Source: an uncultured Collinsella sp. (GTDB lineage Bacteria; Actinomycetota; Coriobacteriia; Coriobacteriales; Coriobacteriaceae). Taken from it: a stretch of 5,480 nt of DNA. Positions within the stretch are counted from its first letter, which is position 1; the number at the start of each line of letters is the position of its first letter. The notes under the pieces were generated by a model, which was not told the origin of the DNA, ran no database searches, and worked only from the letters and a program-made list of their open reading frames with translations. Shown one piece after another: positions 1 to 5,327 of the stretch. The stretch is taken from NCBI GenBank assembly GCA_900552425.1, contig URZR01000128.1, positions 1-5,480 on the forward strand. The letters run 5' to 3'. The position numbers and the translations under genes were made by a program.

Positions 1-276
1 AGACAGCGGGCGGTTGACGGCACCCCAGGCAATCTTGTCGTGAACATCGGGGGTGTCAACGATAAAGCGGTCATTAGGCGAGCGGCCAGTGCGCTCCCCC
101 GTCTCGATCACCAGCGCGCCGTTGGATGCCATGCGGCCTTCTTCGCGGCGGATAGCGTGCTCGACGAGCTCCGCGGCGGGTAGATCGACCAGCAGACGGG
201 GCTGATTCTCGGCGGGATCTTCGACCAGCGTAATGCCAAAGTTGGACAGAACTTCTGCAGGGGTAATACCTGGCAT
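1..276 (-). CDS. pckA: Phosphoenolpyruvate carboxykinase (ATP), N-terminal part, cut by window start
   Basis: Cytosolic enzyme that interconverts oxaloacetate + ATP with phosphoenolpyruvate + CO2 + ADP (gluconeogenesis, or CO2-fixing anaplerosis in fermentative anaerobes). Only the first 92 residues are here. The diagnostic stretch is at residues 53-74: GALVIETGERTGRSPNDRF followed by IVD, the family's TGRSPxDxF signature. The arginine in TGRSP falls at residue 65, the position of the substrate-binding arginine of the E. coli enzyme. Residues 80-92 (DKIAWGAVNRPLS) match the following conserved DKIxWGxVNxPxS segment. The full family length is about 530-540 residues, so the nucleotide-binding P-loop and metal ligands lie outside the window. 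The start is the ATG at 274-276, preceded on the minus strand by AAAGGAGG (281-288) at good spacing. It is divergent from the flippase gene. The ATP-type rather than GTP-type assignment follows from the N-terminal motifs. Confidence 0.95.
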   Translation of the reverse strand, partial: MPGITPAEVLSNFGITLVEDPAENQPRLLVDLPAAELVEHAIRREEGRMASNGALVIETGERTGRSPNDRFIVDTPDVHDKIAWGAVNRPLS

Positions 277-317
277 GGGGCCTCCTTTAAAAGCGCGACA
301 CGTGGACGAGGCGCGCA

Positions 318-333
318 CTTTACTCACGTAAAG
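318..333. promoter_or_regulatory. Inverted repeat CTTTAC-TCAC-GTAAAG, possible operator upstream of pckA
   Basis: A perfect 6-bp inverted repeat with a 4-bp spacer, 42 bp upstream of the pckA start codon. This is where a repressor site or the start of a 5' UTR hairpin would lie. I recognise no known regulator consensus. A site of this size can occur by chance. Confidence 0.3.
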
Positions 334-352
334 CCCGTTGTACCCGATATGC

Positions 353-364
353 AAAAACGTTTTT
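353..364. promoter_or_regulatory. AAAAACGTTTTT palindrome upstream of pckA
   Basis: A perfect 12-bp palindrome in an otherwise GC-rich region, 77 bp upstream of the pckA start. On the minus strand it lies just upstream of a weak -10-like TACAAC in the CGGGTACAACGGGC context. It could be an AT-rich promoter-proximal regulator site. There is no family-level evidence. Confidence 0.25.
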
Positions 365-422
365 ACGGCAAGGGCGGCAAGCCCGCCCAACGGTCAAAAA
401 TCGCAGGCAAGCGGCCTAGTCA

Positions 423-553
423 TTGGGGACGTTTTTAAACGACTAATCGTTGGGGACACTCTTGAACAGGCAACAACCAAGGAGCGACCCCGGATGCCGG
501 CACTTAGGGACGTTCCCAAAGTGCCGGCACATAAGGAACGTCCCCAAATGCCG
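423..553. repeat. Cluster of TTGGGGAC/TTAGGGAC-type repeats (REP/BIME-like)
   Basis: The motif TT(G/A)GGGAC occurs at least four times: plus strand at 423 (TTGGGGACGTTTTT), at 450 (TTGGGGACACTCTT, 27 bp after the first) and at 504 (TTAGGGACGTTCCC), and on the minus strand reading from 547 (TTGGGGACGTTCC). The third and fourth copies flank a GTGCCGGCAC palindrome (521-530), so that GGGACGTTCC (507-516) and GGAACGTCCC (535-544) are exactly symmetric around it. Such clusters resemble REP elements mobilised by single-strand (Y1/RAYT) transposases. That link is inference, since no transposase is present. Confidence 0.65.
495..529. repeat. Stable REP-like hairpin within the repeat cluster
   Basis: An 11-bp perfect inverted repeat (495-505 with 519-529, TGCCGGCACTT/AAGTGCCGGCA) continues, after a single A-A mismatch, into GGGA (507-510) pairing with TCCC (514-517) around a 3-nt loop. 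All arms share one centre at 512. A weaker overlapping hairpin uses 525-529 with 549-553 and 535-537 with 541-543, centred at 539. The two hairpins share GCCGGCA and so cannot both form. No T-tract follows, so it is not a canonical terminator. Confidence 0.7.
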
Positions 554-621
554 TCTACTGAATGGCGCCGCCGAAATTATCGAACAACCTGTTCAAAAAC
601 ACGAACGAACACCGTCGCGTC

Positions 622-627
622 TATACT
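622..627 (+). promoter_or_regulatory. Candidate -10 box (TATACT) for the flippase gene
   Basis: TATACT lies 34 bp upstream of the TTG start and would give a 5' UTR of about 20 nt carrying the AAGGA ribosome site. No good -35 hexamer sits 16-18 bp upstream; TTCAAA at 592-597 is too far. The call is therefore weak. Confidence 0.35.
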
Positions 628-643
628 AGAGCGCAGCAATAGA

Positions 644-648
644 AAGGA
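644..648 (+). promoter_or_regulatory. Ribosome binding site that sets the TTG start of the flippase
   Basis: AAGGA (within AGAAAGGACT) is followed by a 7-nt gap and then TTG at 656-658. No comparable site precedes the ATG at 338 or the in-frame ATG at 908, so this site decides the start. Confidence 0.75.
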
Positions 649-655
649 CTCCGCT

Positions 656-2230
656 TTGAGCATCACGCCCATCGATAGCATTCGCCGCGCCATCGCCCGC
701 CGCAATGGCGTCGCCGACCCCACCGTATCGGACGGGGCGCACGGGCAGGGCGGACGCATCGAGAACGGCCTGTTCCCCGCATCGCACACCGCCGAGGAGC
801 TCGCACGAATCCAAGAGCTAAGCCAGCGTAACGCCGGCGGTCCCGACAGCAGCCAGGTCACACGCCGTCGCCGCGAGCGCGATCGCCAGCCCGGCCCCAT
901 CCACCGCATGGTCAATGCCTGGTGGAACCGCCTGCTCGGAGCCGTCTACGGCGGCGGCTTCTCCACGCAAGAAGCCGAGTACGAAGATCACGCCACCCGT
1001 CGCGACTACCTTTGGAATACCCTGGGCACCGCCGTATGGGGCATGGCGTTTCCGTTGCTCACCATCGTGTCCACACAGCTCGTGGGCGCCGAGGAGGCTG
1101 GCAAATTCTCCATCGCCTTTGTCACCGGCACGCTCATCATGATCGCGTGCAACTACGGCGTGCGCAATTTCCAGGTCTCGGACATCGACGAAAAGACGTC
1201 CTTTGCCTCTTACCAGCTCAACCGCTGGATCTGCGGAGCGCTCGCGCTGGCATGCGGCCTGGTATACAGCAGCGCCCGCGGCTACGATGCGCAGATGGCC
1301 ACAATCGGCCTGGGCGTCTACCTGTATAAGGTGATCGACGGCATTGCCGACGTGTACGAGGGCCGCCTGCAGCAGGCCGACAAACTCTACCTGGCCGGCA
1401 TGAGCCAAACGCTACGATCCGTCGGCGTCATCGCGGTCTTTAGCGTGGCACTGTTCCTCACGCGCAGCATGCCCATCGCCGCCATGGCCATGGGTGTTAC
1501 CGCGATCGCCTCGCTCGTGCTGGTCACCGCGCCGCTCGCCCTGCTCGAAACCGAAAAATCGCGCCGCGTGAGCCTGCGCGAGGTCGGTCACCTGTTTATC
1601 CAGTGCGCCCCGCTTTTTGGCGCGCTGCTCCTGTTCAACCTAATCGAGAGCATGCCCAAGTTCGTGATGGAAGGCACGCTGGCCTACAAGTATCAGCTGT
1701 ACTTTAATGCCCTGTTCTTTCCAGCGCAGGCCATTTTGTTGAGCATCGGATTTGTCTATAAACCGCAGCTTCTGCGTCTGTCGAGCATTTGGACGAATCC
1801 GCGCAAGCGTCGCCGCTTTGACCTGATTATTGTTGCCGTTATGGCACTGATCGTGGTCATCACCAGCGTGTGCGCCGCATTTATGGCAGGTCCCGGTATT
1901 CCCCTCATGAGCTTTATGTACGGCCTCAGCTTTGAACGCTACCGTACGCTGGCACTGCTGATGGTTGTCGCCGGCGGCGTCACCGCGGCCATCGACTTTA
2001 TCTACGCCATCATCACGGTGCTGCGCCATGCCGGCGACGTCACCAAAATCTACCTGATCTGCTTCGCCGTAAGCGTAGTGCTGCCGGTGATCCTGATCAA
2101 CCTGCTGGGTCTGATGGGCGCCGTGGTGAGCTACCTAGCCATCATGGCCCTACTCCTGGTGCTGCTGATAATCGAGTACGCCCACATCCGCCAGCGCATC
2201 GAGCGCGACCGCAACCCCTACGGCGCCTAA
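656..2230 (+). CDS. Wzx/MATE-like polysaccharide flippase (lipopolysaccharide biosynthesis family membrane protein)
   Basis: A predicted integral membrane protein of 524 residues from the TTG start, placed in the oligosaccharide flippase superfamily that moves lipid-linked glycan units across the cytoplasmic membrane. Residues 1 to about 115 are hydrophilic, with Arg-rich patches (TRRRRERDR near 69-77). Hydrophobic segments start near residue 119 (YLWNTLGTAVWGMAFPLLTI). The first helix pair resembles the Wzx N-terminus: a helix, then a short loop with GAEEAGKFSIAF (144-155), then TGTLIMIACNYGVRNFQ, like the 'G..GxF..A......L...YGxR' region of flippases. I count roughly 12-14 hydrophobic segments, ending with a basic tail (HIRQRIERDRNPYGA). 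There are no glycan-synthesis genes beside it, so the substrate cannot be named; a teichoic-acid- or capsule-type glycan is possible. It stands alone, divergent from pckA and convergent with the phosphatase. The N-terminal extension is longer than usual for the family. Confidence 0.78.
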   Translation: MSITPIDSIRRAIARRNGVADPTVSDGAHGQGGRIENGLFPASHTAEELARIQELSQRNAGGPDSSQVTRRRRERDRQPGPIHRMVNAWWNRLLGAVYGGGFSTQEAEYEDHATRRDYLWNTLGTAVWGMAFPLLTIVSTQLVGAEEAGKFSIAFVTGTLIMIACNYGVRNFQVSDIDEKTSFASYQLNRWICGALALACGLVYSSARGYDAQMATIGLGVYLYKVIDGIADVYEGRLQQADKLYLAGMSQTLRSVGVIAVFSVALFLTRSMPIAAMAMGVTAIASLVLVTAPLALLETEKSRRVSLREVGHLFIQCAPLFGALLLFNLIESMPKFVMEGTLAYKYQLYFNALFFPAQAILLSIGFVYKPQLLRLSSIWTNPRKRRRFDLIIVAVMALIVVITSVCAAFMAGPGIPLMSFMYGLSFERYRTLALLMVVAGGVTAAIDFIYAIITVLRHAGDVTKIYLICFAVSVVLPVILINLLGLMGAVVSYLAIMALLLVLLIIEYAHIRQRIERDRNPYGA

Positions 2231-2273
2231 TTCGAATCAATTTGAAGAAAAGAAACGTCGATGTTTTGGCACC

Positions 2274-2389
2274 GACAGCGAGCAGTCTCGAAGTGCCCCA
2301 GGTTGGCGCGAAGGAGGAGCGACGCGTACTTCTGTACGCGAGCGACGGTTTGAGCGACAAGGTGGGGTGCTTCGGGGCTGCGCAGCGTC
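2274..2389. repeat. 116-nt centre-symmetric imperfect inverted repeat; candidate structured RNA or MITE-like element
   Basis: The 36-nt arms 2274-2309 and 2354-2389 pair with 25 Watson-Crick pairs plus 4 G-U pairs on the plus-strand RNA. Inside is a 13 x 13 purine-rich internal loop, then a perfect 7-bp stem CGCGTAC (2323-2329)/GTACGCG (2334-2340) with a TTCT loop. All arms share the same centre (coordinate sum 4663), so it is one long hairpin. The heptamer GAGCGAC occurs three times on the plus strand (2317, 2340, 2352). It lies between two convergent genes, after the flippase stop. Short frames across it on either strand have no convincing start or family resemblance. Whether it is transcribed, or is a mobile repeat, is unknown. 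Confidence 0.6.
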
Positions 2390-2396
2390 AACGTGA

Positions 2397-2418
2397 CCGC
2401 CGTTCGGTAGAACGGCGG
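2397..2418. terminator. Perfect 9-bp hairpin between convergent genes, possible bidirectional terminator without T-tract
   Basis: CCGCCGTTC (2397-2405) pairs perfectly with GAACGGCGG (2410-2418) around a GGTA loop. It begins 7 bp past the phosphatase stop codon on the minus strand and lies 166 bp after the flippase stop on the plus strand. No run of T follows in either direction, so intrinsic termination would be inefficient. It could instead stabilise 3' ends. Confidence 0.45.
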
Positions 2419-2425
2419 AACAAGG

Positions 2426-3265
2426 TTATTCTCCAGGGTTGATGTTCGCATAGAACTCCGCCCCGTCGTCCAGACGCAGGATGCCCACGCGACCGAACTC
2501 GGAGCCGGTGGCGGCAGCGCAGTCGATGTCGATGCGATCGGGCACACCGGCGGTATCCTCGCCACCCAGACGCACAATCTGCCCGCGGCCCGACTCCTCA
2601 TCGAGTCCCGCAAGGCCACCTACCTCGCAATAACGCCCGAGCGACACCGTTGGCGTGTGGCCGCTCACCACGACCGGCCCCTCGCCCTCGGCAGAAAGCA
2701 GTCCCGTCGGCGCATCCCAATAGCCGTGACGAATCCACAGCAGGTCATCGGACGACTGCACGGCGAGCATTTGCCGCAGCAGCTCGCTATCGGCATCGAC
2801 CGCTCCCCTGCCGTCACCGCAATCGACACCATGCTCAAGCAAAAACGCGCGCGCCGCCTCGGTCTGGATGCCGGCATGCACCAGCAGGTACGGGCGCTCC
2901 TCGGTCTCGGCCACCGCGTAGAGCGGCAGCGCGGCCATCCATCGCACGAGCTCCTCGTATGCCTCAAATTCCATGTCGTTGAGCTGCTCGCGCGTCGTCC
3001 AGCCACCGTTGATATCCCAGGTCTCGGCATCGAGCGGATCCTGGCCAATGATGGCATCGAGCATGATCTGCTCGTGATTGCCCTTGAACACGTGGGCGTT
3101 GGGCAGCGAGCGCACGAGCTTAATAACGCCGACCGGATCGGGCCCGCGATCGATCATGTCGCCCAGCACGTACAGCGTGTCGTCGGACGCCAGCGAGATC
3201 TTAGACAGGGCCTCGTCAAGCGCACACACGTGCCCGTGAGCATCAGATGTCACATAGATTGCCAT
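2426..3265 (-). CDS. PPP-family metallophosphatase (calcineurin-like serine/threonine phosphatase or related)
   Basis: A 279-residue cytosolic protein with no signal peptide. The metallophosphoesterase motifs are in order: SDAHGH (7-12; D8 and H10), GDMIDRG (35-41; D36, D39, R40), GNHE (62-65), LLVHAG (127-132; H130) and SGHTP (201-205; H203). Together these supply the usual two-metal ligands and the catalytic histidine. The C-terminal RIDIDCAAATGSEFGRVGILRL matches the IDIDCGAxxGGxLgxLRL strand pair of bacterial PPP enzymes related to lambda phosphatase and PrpA/PrpE. All expected residues are present and the length is usual. The substrate could be phosphoproteins or nucleotides such as diadenosine polyphosphates; sequence alone cannot say. 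The start is the ATG at 3263-3265 with AAGGAGAGG upstream (3272-3280). It is monocistronic, divergent from the antiporter and convergent with the flippase. Confidence 0.88.
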   Translation of the reverse strand: MAIYVTSDAHGHVCALDEALSKISLASDDTLYVLGDMIDRGPDPVGVIKLVRSLPNAHVFKGNHEQIMLDAIIGQDPLDAETWDINGGWTTREQLNDMEFEAYEELVRWMAALPLYAVAETEERPYLLVHAGIQTEAARAFLLEHGVDCGDGRGAVDADSELLRQMLAVQSSDDLLWIRHGYWDAPTGLLSAEGEGPVVVSGHTPTVSLGRYCEVGGLAGLDEESGRGQIVRLGGEDTAGVPDRIDIDCAAATGSEFGRVGILRLDDGAEFYANINPGE

Positions 3266-3312
3266 GGTACGCCTCTCCTTGCATTGCGGCCGAAGCCCGG
3301 TGCCGCAACTAA

Positions 3313-3329
3313 AACTTCAAGTTGAACTT
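3313..3329. promoter_or_regulatory. Imperfect 17-bp palindrome at the start of the phosphatase transcript
   Basis: AACTTCAA-G-TTGAACTT is symmetric about 3321 except for one position in each arm. It lies about 5-20 bases downstream of the expected transcription start of the minus-strand promoter. That is a typical place for an operator or a small leader hairpin. No known regulator consensus is recognised. Confidence 0.3.
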
Positions 3330-3340
3330 AAACGTTACCC

Positions 3341-3369
3341 ATTGTACTCCGTTGCAATAAAGCTGGAAA
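3341..3369 (-). promoter_or_regulatory. Candidate SigA-type promoter of the phosphatase gene
   Basis: On the minus strand, -35 TTTCCA (3369-3364, 4 of 6 consensus bases) is followed after exactly 17 bp by -10 TACAAT (3346-3341, 5 of 6). Transcription would start near 3334, giving a 5' UTR of about 69 nt before the ATG. No comparably good promoter was found for the antiporter; TACAAA at 3459-3464 is its best -10 but lacks a -35. Confidence 0.5.
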
Positions 3370-3377
3370 GGGTTTCC
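3365..3377. promoter_or_regulatory. GGAAA-N3-TTTCC inverted repeat overlapping the phosphatase -35
   Basis: A perfect 5-bp inverted repeat with a GGG spacer. It covers most of the -35 hexamer of the minus-strand promoter, so a bound regulator would block it. The site is short, so chance is not excluded. Confidence 0.3.
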
Positions 3378-3389
3378 GAGCAGAGGCAA

Positions 3390-3404
3390 AGACGGCAGCC
3401 GTCT
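3390..3404. promoter_or_regulatory. 15-bp interrupted palindrome AGACGGC-A-GCCGTCT in the divergent intergenic region
   Basis: Perfect 7-bp arms around one base, 21 bp upstream of the phosphatase -35 and 115 bp upstream of the antiporter ATG. No T-run on either side, so it is unlikely to be a terminator; a dimeric regulator site is possible for either gene. Confidence 0.35.
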
Positions 3405-3518
3405 ATGACGATATCGCGCACGCCCGTAATCCGCCCCCATAAACCCACCACCTTTGGGTACAAATAACCGCAGACAACTGACCGTGCCACGCCAACCACC
3501 CAGGAGCGGACACTATCC

Positions 3519-5120
3519 ATGAACCAGATACTTCTCTTTATCGGCCTCGTCATCATTTTGTGCCTGACCATCAAACCCGTCGGCAAAAAACTCCCCTTCC
3601 CCACCCTGCTCATCTTTATTGCGCTCGGCATGCTGCTCGGCGTCAACGGTCCGGCGCACATCGACTTTAGCGACTACGCGCTCACCGAAACCGTCTGCAG
3701 CACGGCGCTGCTGTTCATCATGTTCTACGGCGGCTTTAACACCAATATCGACCGCGCCAAGCCCGTCGCTGCGCCGGCGGTGCTGCTGAGCACGCTCGGC
3801 GTCGTCATCACTGCCGGCATCACCGGCGTGTTCGCCCACTTCGTACTGGGCTTCGACTGGATCGGCGGCCTGCTGCTGGGCTCGGTCGTGGCGTCGACCG
3901 ACGCGGCGAGCGTCTTTAGCGTGCTGCGCGAGCACAACCTGTCGCTAAAGGGCGGCACCGACTCGCTGCTCGAGGTCGAATCGGGCTCCAACGACCCCGT
4001 CGCCTACATGCTCACCGCGGTACTCGCCACCCTCGCGGCGGGTGGCAACATCGACATTCCCGTGCTGCTGGCCAAGCAGATCATCCTGGGCGTGGGGCTG
4101 GGCCTTGCCATCGGCTGGATATCCAGCCGCCTGATTGAGCGCGCACACGCAACGGCCGAGGGCGCGCAGACTATCTTTTTGTTCGCCGTGGCGATCGTCG
4201 CCTACGCACTGCCGAGCTACCTGGGCGGCAACGGCTTTTTGGCCGTATACCTGGCAGGCATTGTGCTGGGCGCGAGCGACATCACCGGCAAGGTCGAGAT
4301 GGCGCACTTCTTTGACACCCTTACCGAGATGGCCGAGATGACGATCTTCTTCTTGCTCGGCCTGCTCGTCACGCCCGCGCGCCTGCCGCAAATGCTGCTA
4401 CCCGGCCTGGCGCTCATGGCGTTTATGCTCTTTGCGAGCCGCCCCATCGCCGTCGGTCTGCTGCTGGCGCCCTTTAAGACGAGCCCTCGCCAGGTTGCGC
4501 TCGTAAGCTGGGCGGGCTTGCGCGGCGCGGCTTCGGTCGTCTTTAGCCTCTTTGCTGTGGTGGCCGGCGTTCCCGGCGGACACGACCTATTTGACCTGGT
4601 ATTTGTGATTGCCGTATCGAGCATTGTGGTGCAGGGTTCGCTACTGCCGGCGGTGGCGAAGAAACTCGATATGATCGATGCGGCCGGCGACGTGCGCCGC
4701 ACCTTTAACGACTACCGCGACGAGGACGGCATGTCGTTTGTAAAGCTCAAGGTGGGCGCTGGCCATCCGTTTGCCGGGCGCTCGCTCGCCGATATTGGCA
4801 GCGCGACGGACATGCTCGTGGTCTTGGTGCTGCGCGACGGGGCGCACCCGGTACTGCCCAACGGCGATACCGTCATCGAGGAAGGCGACCTTCTGGTGAT
4901 GGCAGCCCCAACGTTCGAAGAGCGTGCCGAGGTTACGCTGCGCGAGGTCACCGTGACGCCCCACGGTCGCCTGGCCGGTCAGCGCCTGCGCGACGTGCCG
5001 CAGGGCAAGCACCCGTTCATCGTCGTGATGCTCAAGCGCGAAGGCCAAACGATCATCCCCGACGGCAACACCCTCATATACGCCGGCGATGAAGCCGTCA
5101 TCGCCACCCTGGCGTCATAG
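3519..5120 (+). CDS. nhaP2: Potassium(sodium)/proton antiporter, CPA1 family with two C-terminal RCK_C domains
   Basis: A 533-residue inner-membrane cation/H+ exchanger for ion and pH homeostasis. The transport domain spans about residues 1-385 (12-13 hydrophobic segments). It carries the CPA1 signatures STDAAS (126-131) in the unwound-helix region, ESGSNDP (154-160; the ion-binding N158-D159 pair) and WAGLRGAASVV (331-341) with the conserved arginine at 335. The cytosolic tail has two tandem RCK_C (TrkA-C) repeats, about 404-465 and 474-532. Each has a G-x-L/F-AG-x-x-L-x-D opening and a P-x-G-x-T-x-I-x-x-GD ending. In other bacteria RCK_C domains bind ligands such as cyclic di-AMP and gate transport; that role here is inference. 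E. coli NhaP2/CvrA has a different second tail domain, so the symbol is by family. The ATG at 3519 follows AGGAG (3502-3506) at a slightly long 12-nt spacing. Confidence 0.88.
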   Translation: MNQILLFIGLVIILCLTIKPVGKKLPFPTLLIFIALGMLLGVNGPAHIDFSDYALTETVCSTALLFIMFYGGFNTNIDRAKPVAAPAVLLSTLGVVITAGITGVFAHFVLGFDWIGGLLLGSVVASTDAASVFSVLREHNLSLKGGTDSLLEVESGSNDPVAYMLTAVLATLAAGGNIDIPVLLAKQIILGVGLGLAIGWISSRLIERAHATAEGAQTIFLFAVAIVAYALPSYLGGNGFLAVYLAGIVLGASDITGKVEMAHFFDTLTEMAEMTIFFLLGLLVTPARLPQMLLPGLALMAFMLFASRPIAVGLLLAPFKTSPRQVALVSWAGLRGAASVVFSLFAVVAGVPGGHDLFDLVFVIAVSSIVVQGSLLPAVAKKLDMIDAAGDVRRTFNDYRDEDGMSFVKLKVGAGHPFAGRSLADIGSATDMLVVLVLRDGAHPVLPNGDTVIEEGDLLVMAAPTFEERAEVTLREVTVTPHGRLAGQRLRDVPQGKHPFIVVMLKREGQTIIPDGNTLIYAGDEAVIATLAS

Positions 5121-5142
5121 GGGCCAGAGGCAGTAATATGGC

Positions 5143-5160
5143 AAAGGGCAGCCCCTTTTT
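5143..5160 (+). terminator. Probable intrinsic terminator of the antiporter gene
   Basis: AAAGGG (5143-5148) pairs with CCCTTT (5153-5158) around a CAGC loop, and the T-run continues to 5160. It lies 23 bp past the antiporter stop codon. The stem is short. An alternative outer pairing of GGGGC (5120-5124) with GCCCC (5151-5155) would compete. Confidence 0.5.
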
Positions 5161-5184
5161 CATATTCCCATACCCGCAGGTAGA

Positions 5185-5213
5185 TTGACGAACATGTGTT
5201 TGGTCATTATAAT
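5185..5213 (+). promoter_or_regulatory. Near-consensus SigA promoter of the DUF3800 leader (upstream promoter)
   Basis: TTGACG (5185-5190, 5 of 6) and TATAAT (5208-5213, 6 of 6) are separated by exactly 17 bp, the strongest promoter in the window. Transcription would start near 5220, giving a 108-nt leader before the DUF3800 ATG and a product of about 90 nt if it stops at the terminator at 5283-5313. Confidence 0.75.
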
Positions 5214-5219
5214 TTCTAC

Positions 5220-5249
5220 TTGAATAGACTCCTCGTCTCGTGGTATAAA
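5220..5249 (+). promoter_or_regulatory. Second, extended -10 promoter of the DUF3800 leader
   Basis: TTGAAT (5220-5225) and TATAAA (5244-5249) are 18 bp apart, with TG at 5241-5242 forming an extended -10. A start near 5256 would give a leader of about 72 nt and a terminated RNA of about 58 nt. It overlaps the transcribed region of the upstream promoter, so the same bases may act as promoter DNA or as RNA structure. Confidence 0.55.
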
Positions 5250-5282
5250 AGGGTTGCGTTCCTTTATGGAGGGCAGTCAAGG

Positions 5283-5313
5283 GCCGGGGGATCCCCCCGG
5301 CATTTTTGTTTTT
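5283..5313 (+). terminator. Strong intrinsic terminator between leader and DUF3800 start codon
   Basis: GCCGGGGG (5283-5290) pairs perfectly with CCCCCGGC (5294-5301) around a 3-nt ATC loop, followed directly by ATTTTTGTTTTT (5302-5313). This is the best terminator in the window. It ends 14 nt before the DUF3800 ATG, so the gene can be expressed from the promoters seen only by read-through. Confidence 0.88.
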
Positions 5314-5327
5314 AGGGAGACTGCATC

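Larger units (their letters stand above)
277..655. other. 379-base intergenic region between divergent pckA and flippase genes
   Basis: No gene is supported here. A reading frame continuous with the flippase does run back to an ATG at 338, but it passes through repeat hairpins, has no ribosome site and gives low-complexity residues, so I treat it as non-coding. Contents seen: the pckA ribosome site (281-288), an inverted repeat CTTTAC-N4-GTAAAG (318-333), a 12-bp AT-rich palindrome (353-364), a weak 6-bp hairpin (372-377 with 383-388), a GGGAC-type repeat cluster (423-553), and the -10 element and ribosome site of the flippase gene (622-648). Confidence 0.8.
5220..5313 (+). ncRNA. Candidate structured leader/small RNA upstream of DUF3800 gene
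   Basis: Predicted from the upstream promoter to the terminator. A first helix pairs GACTCCTC (5227-5234) with GAGGGCAGTC (5269-5278), with a 2-nt bulge. Inside it, ATAAA.GG (5245-5252) pairs with CCTTTAT (5261-5267), with one bulged A. The third element is the terminator stem (5283-5290 with 5294-5301). Known context: I recall comparative work describing several conserved 'DUF3800' RNA motifs upstream of this gene family; I cannot say which, if any, this one matches. Whether it acts in cis as an attenuator or in trans as a partner RNA is open. If transcription starts only at the second promoter, the first two helices would not exist as drawn. Confidence 0.55.

Noticed and set aside
372..388. 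GGGCGG/CCGCCC hairpin as a terminator
   Set aside because: It has a 6-bp stem without a T-run, and no gene ends there on either strand.
338..655. N-terminal extension of the flippase reading frame starting at ATG 338
   Set aside because: It has no ribosome site, runs through REP-like hairpins, and overlaps the likely promoter. The TTG at 656 has a good AAGGA site at 7-nt spacing.
818..1408. 196-codon minus-strand open frame opposite the flippase
   Set aside because: Antisense shadow in GC-rich DNA; no ribosome site, and the plus frame encodes clear membrane helices.
2242..2442. Short plus-strand frame (66 codons) across the intergenic hairpin, and minus-strand short frames over the same area
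   Set aside because: They coincide with the inverted repeat and run into the phosphatase 3' end; no convincing start site or recognisable domain. The sequence is better explained as structure.
2657..3325. 222-codon plus-strand open frame opposite the phosphatase
   Set aside because: It is a codon-bias shadow of the minus-strand metallophosphatase, which has every catalytic motif. The plus frame shows no family resemblance and extends over the phosphatase ribosome site.
3390..3404. Terminator reading of the AGACGGC-A-GCCGTCT palindrome
   Set aside because: A one-base loop is sterically poor for an RNA hairpin and no T-run follows on either strand; it also lies upstream of both genes.
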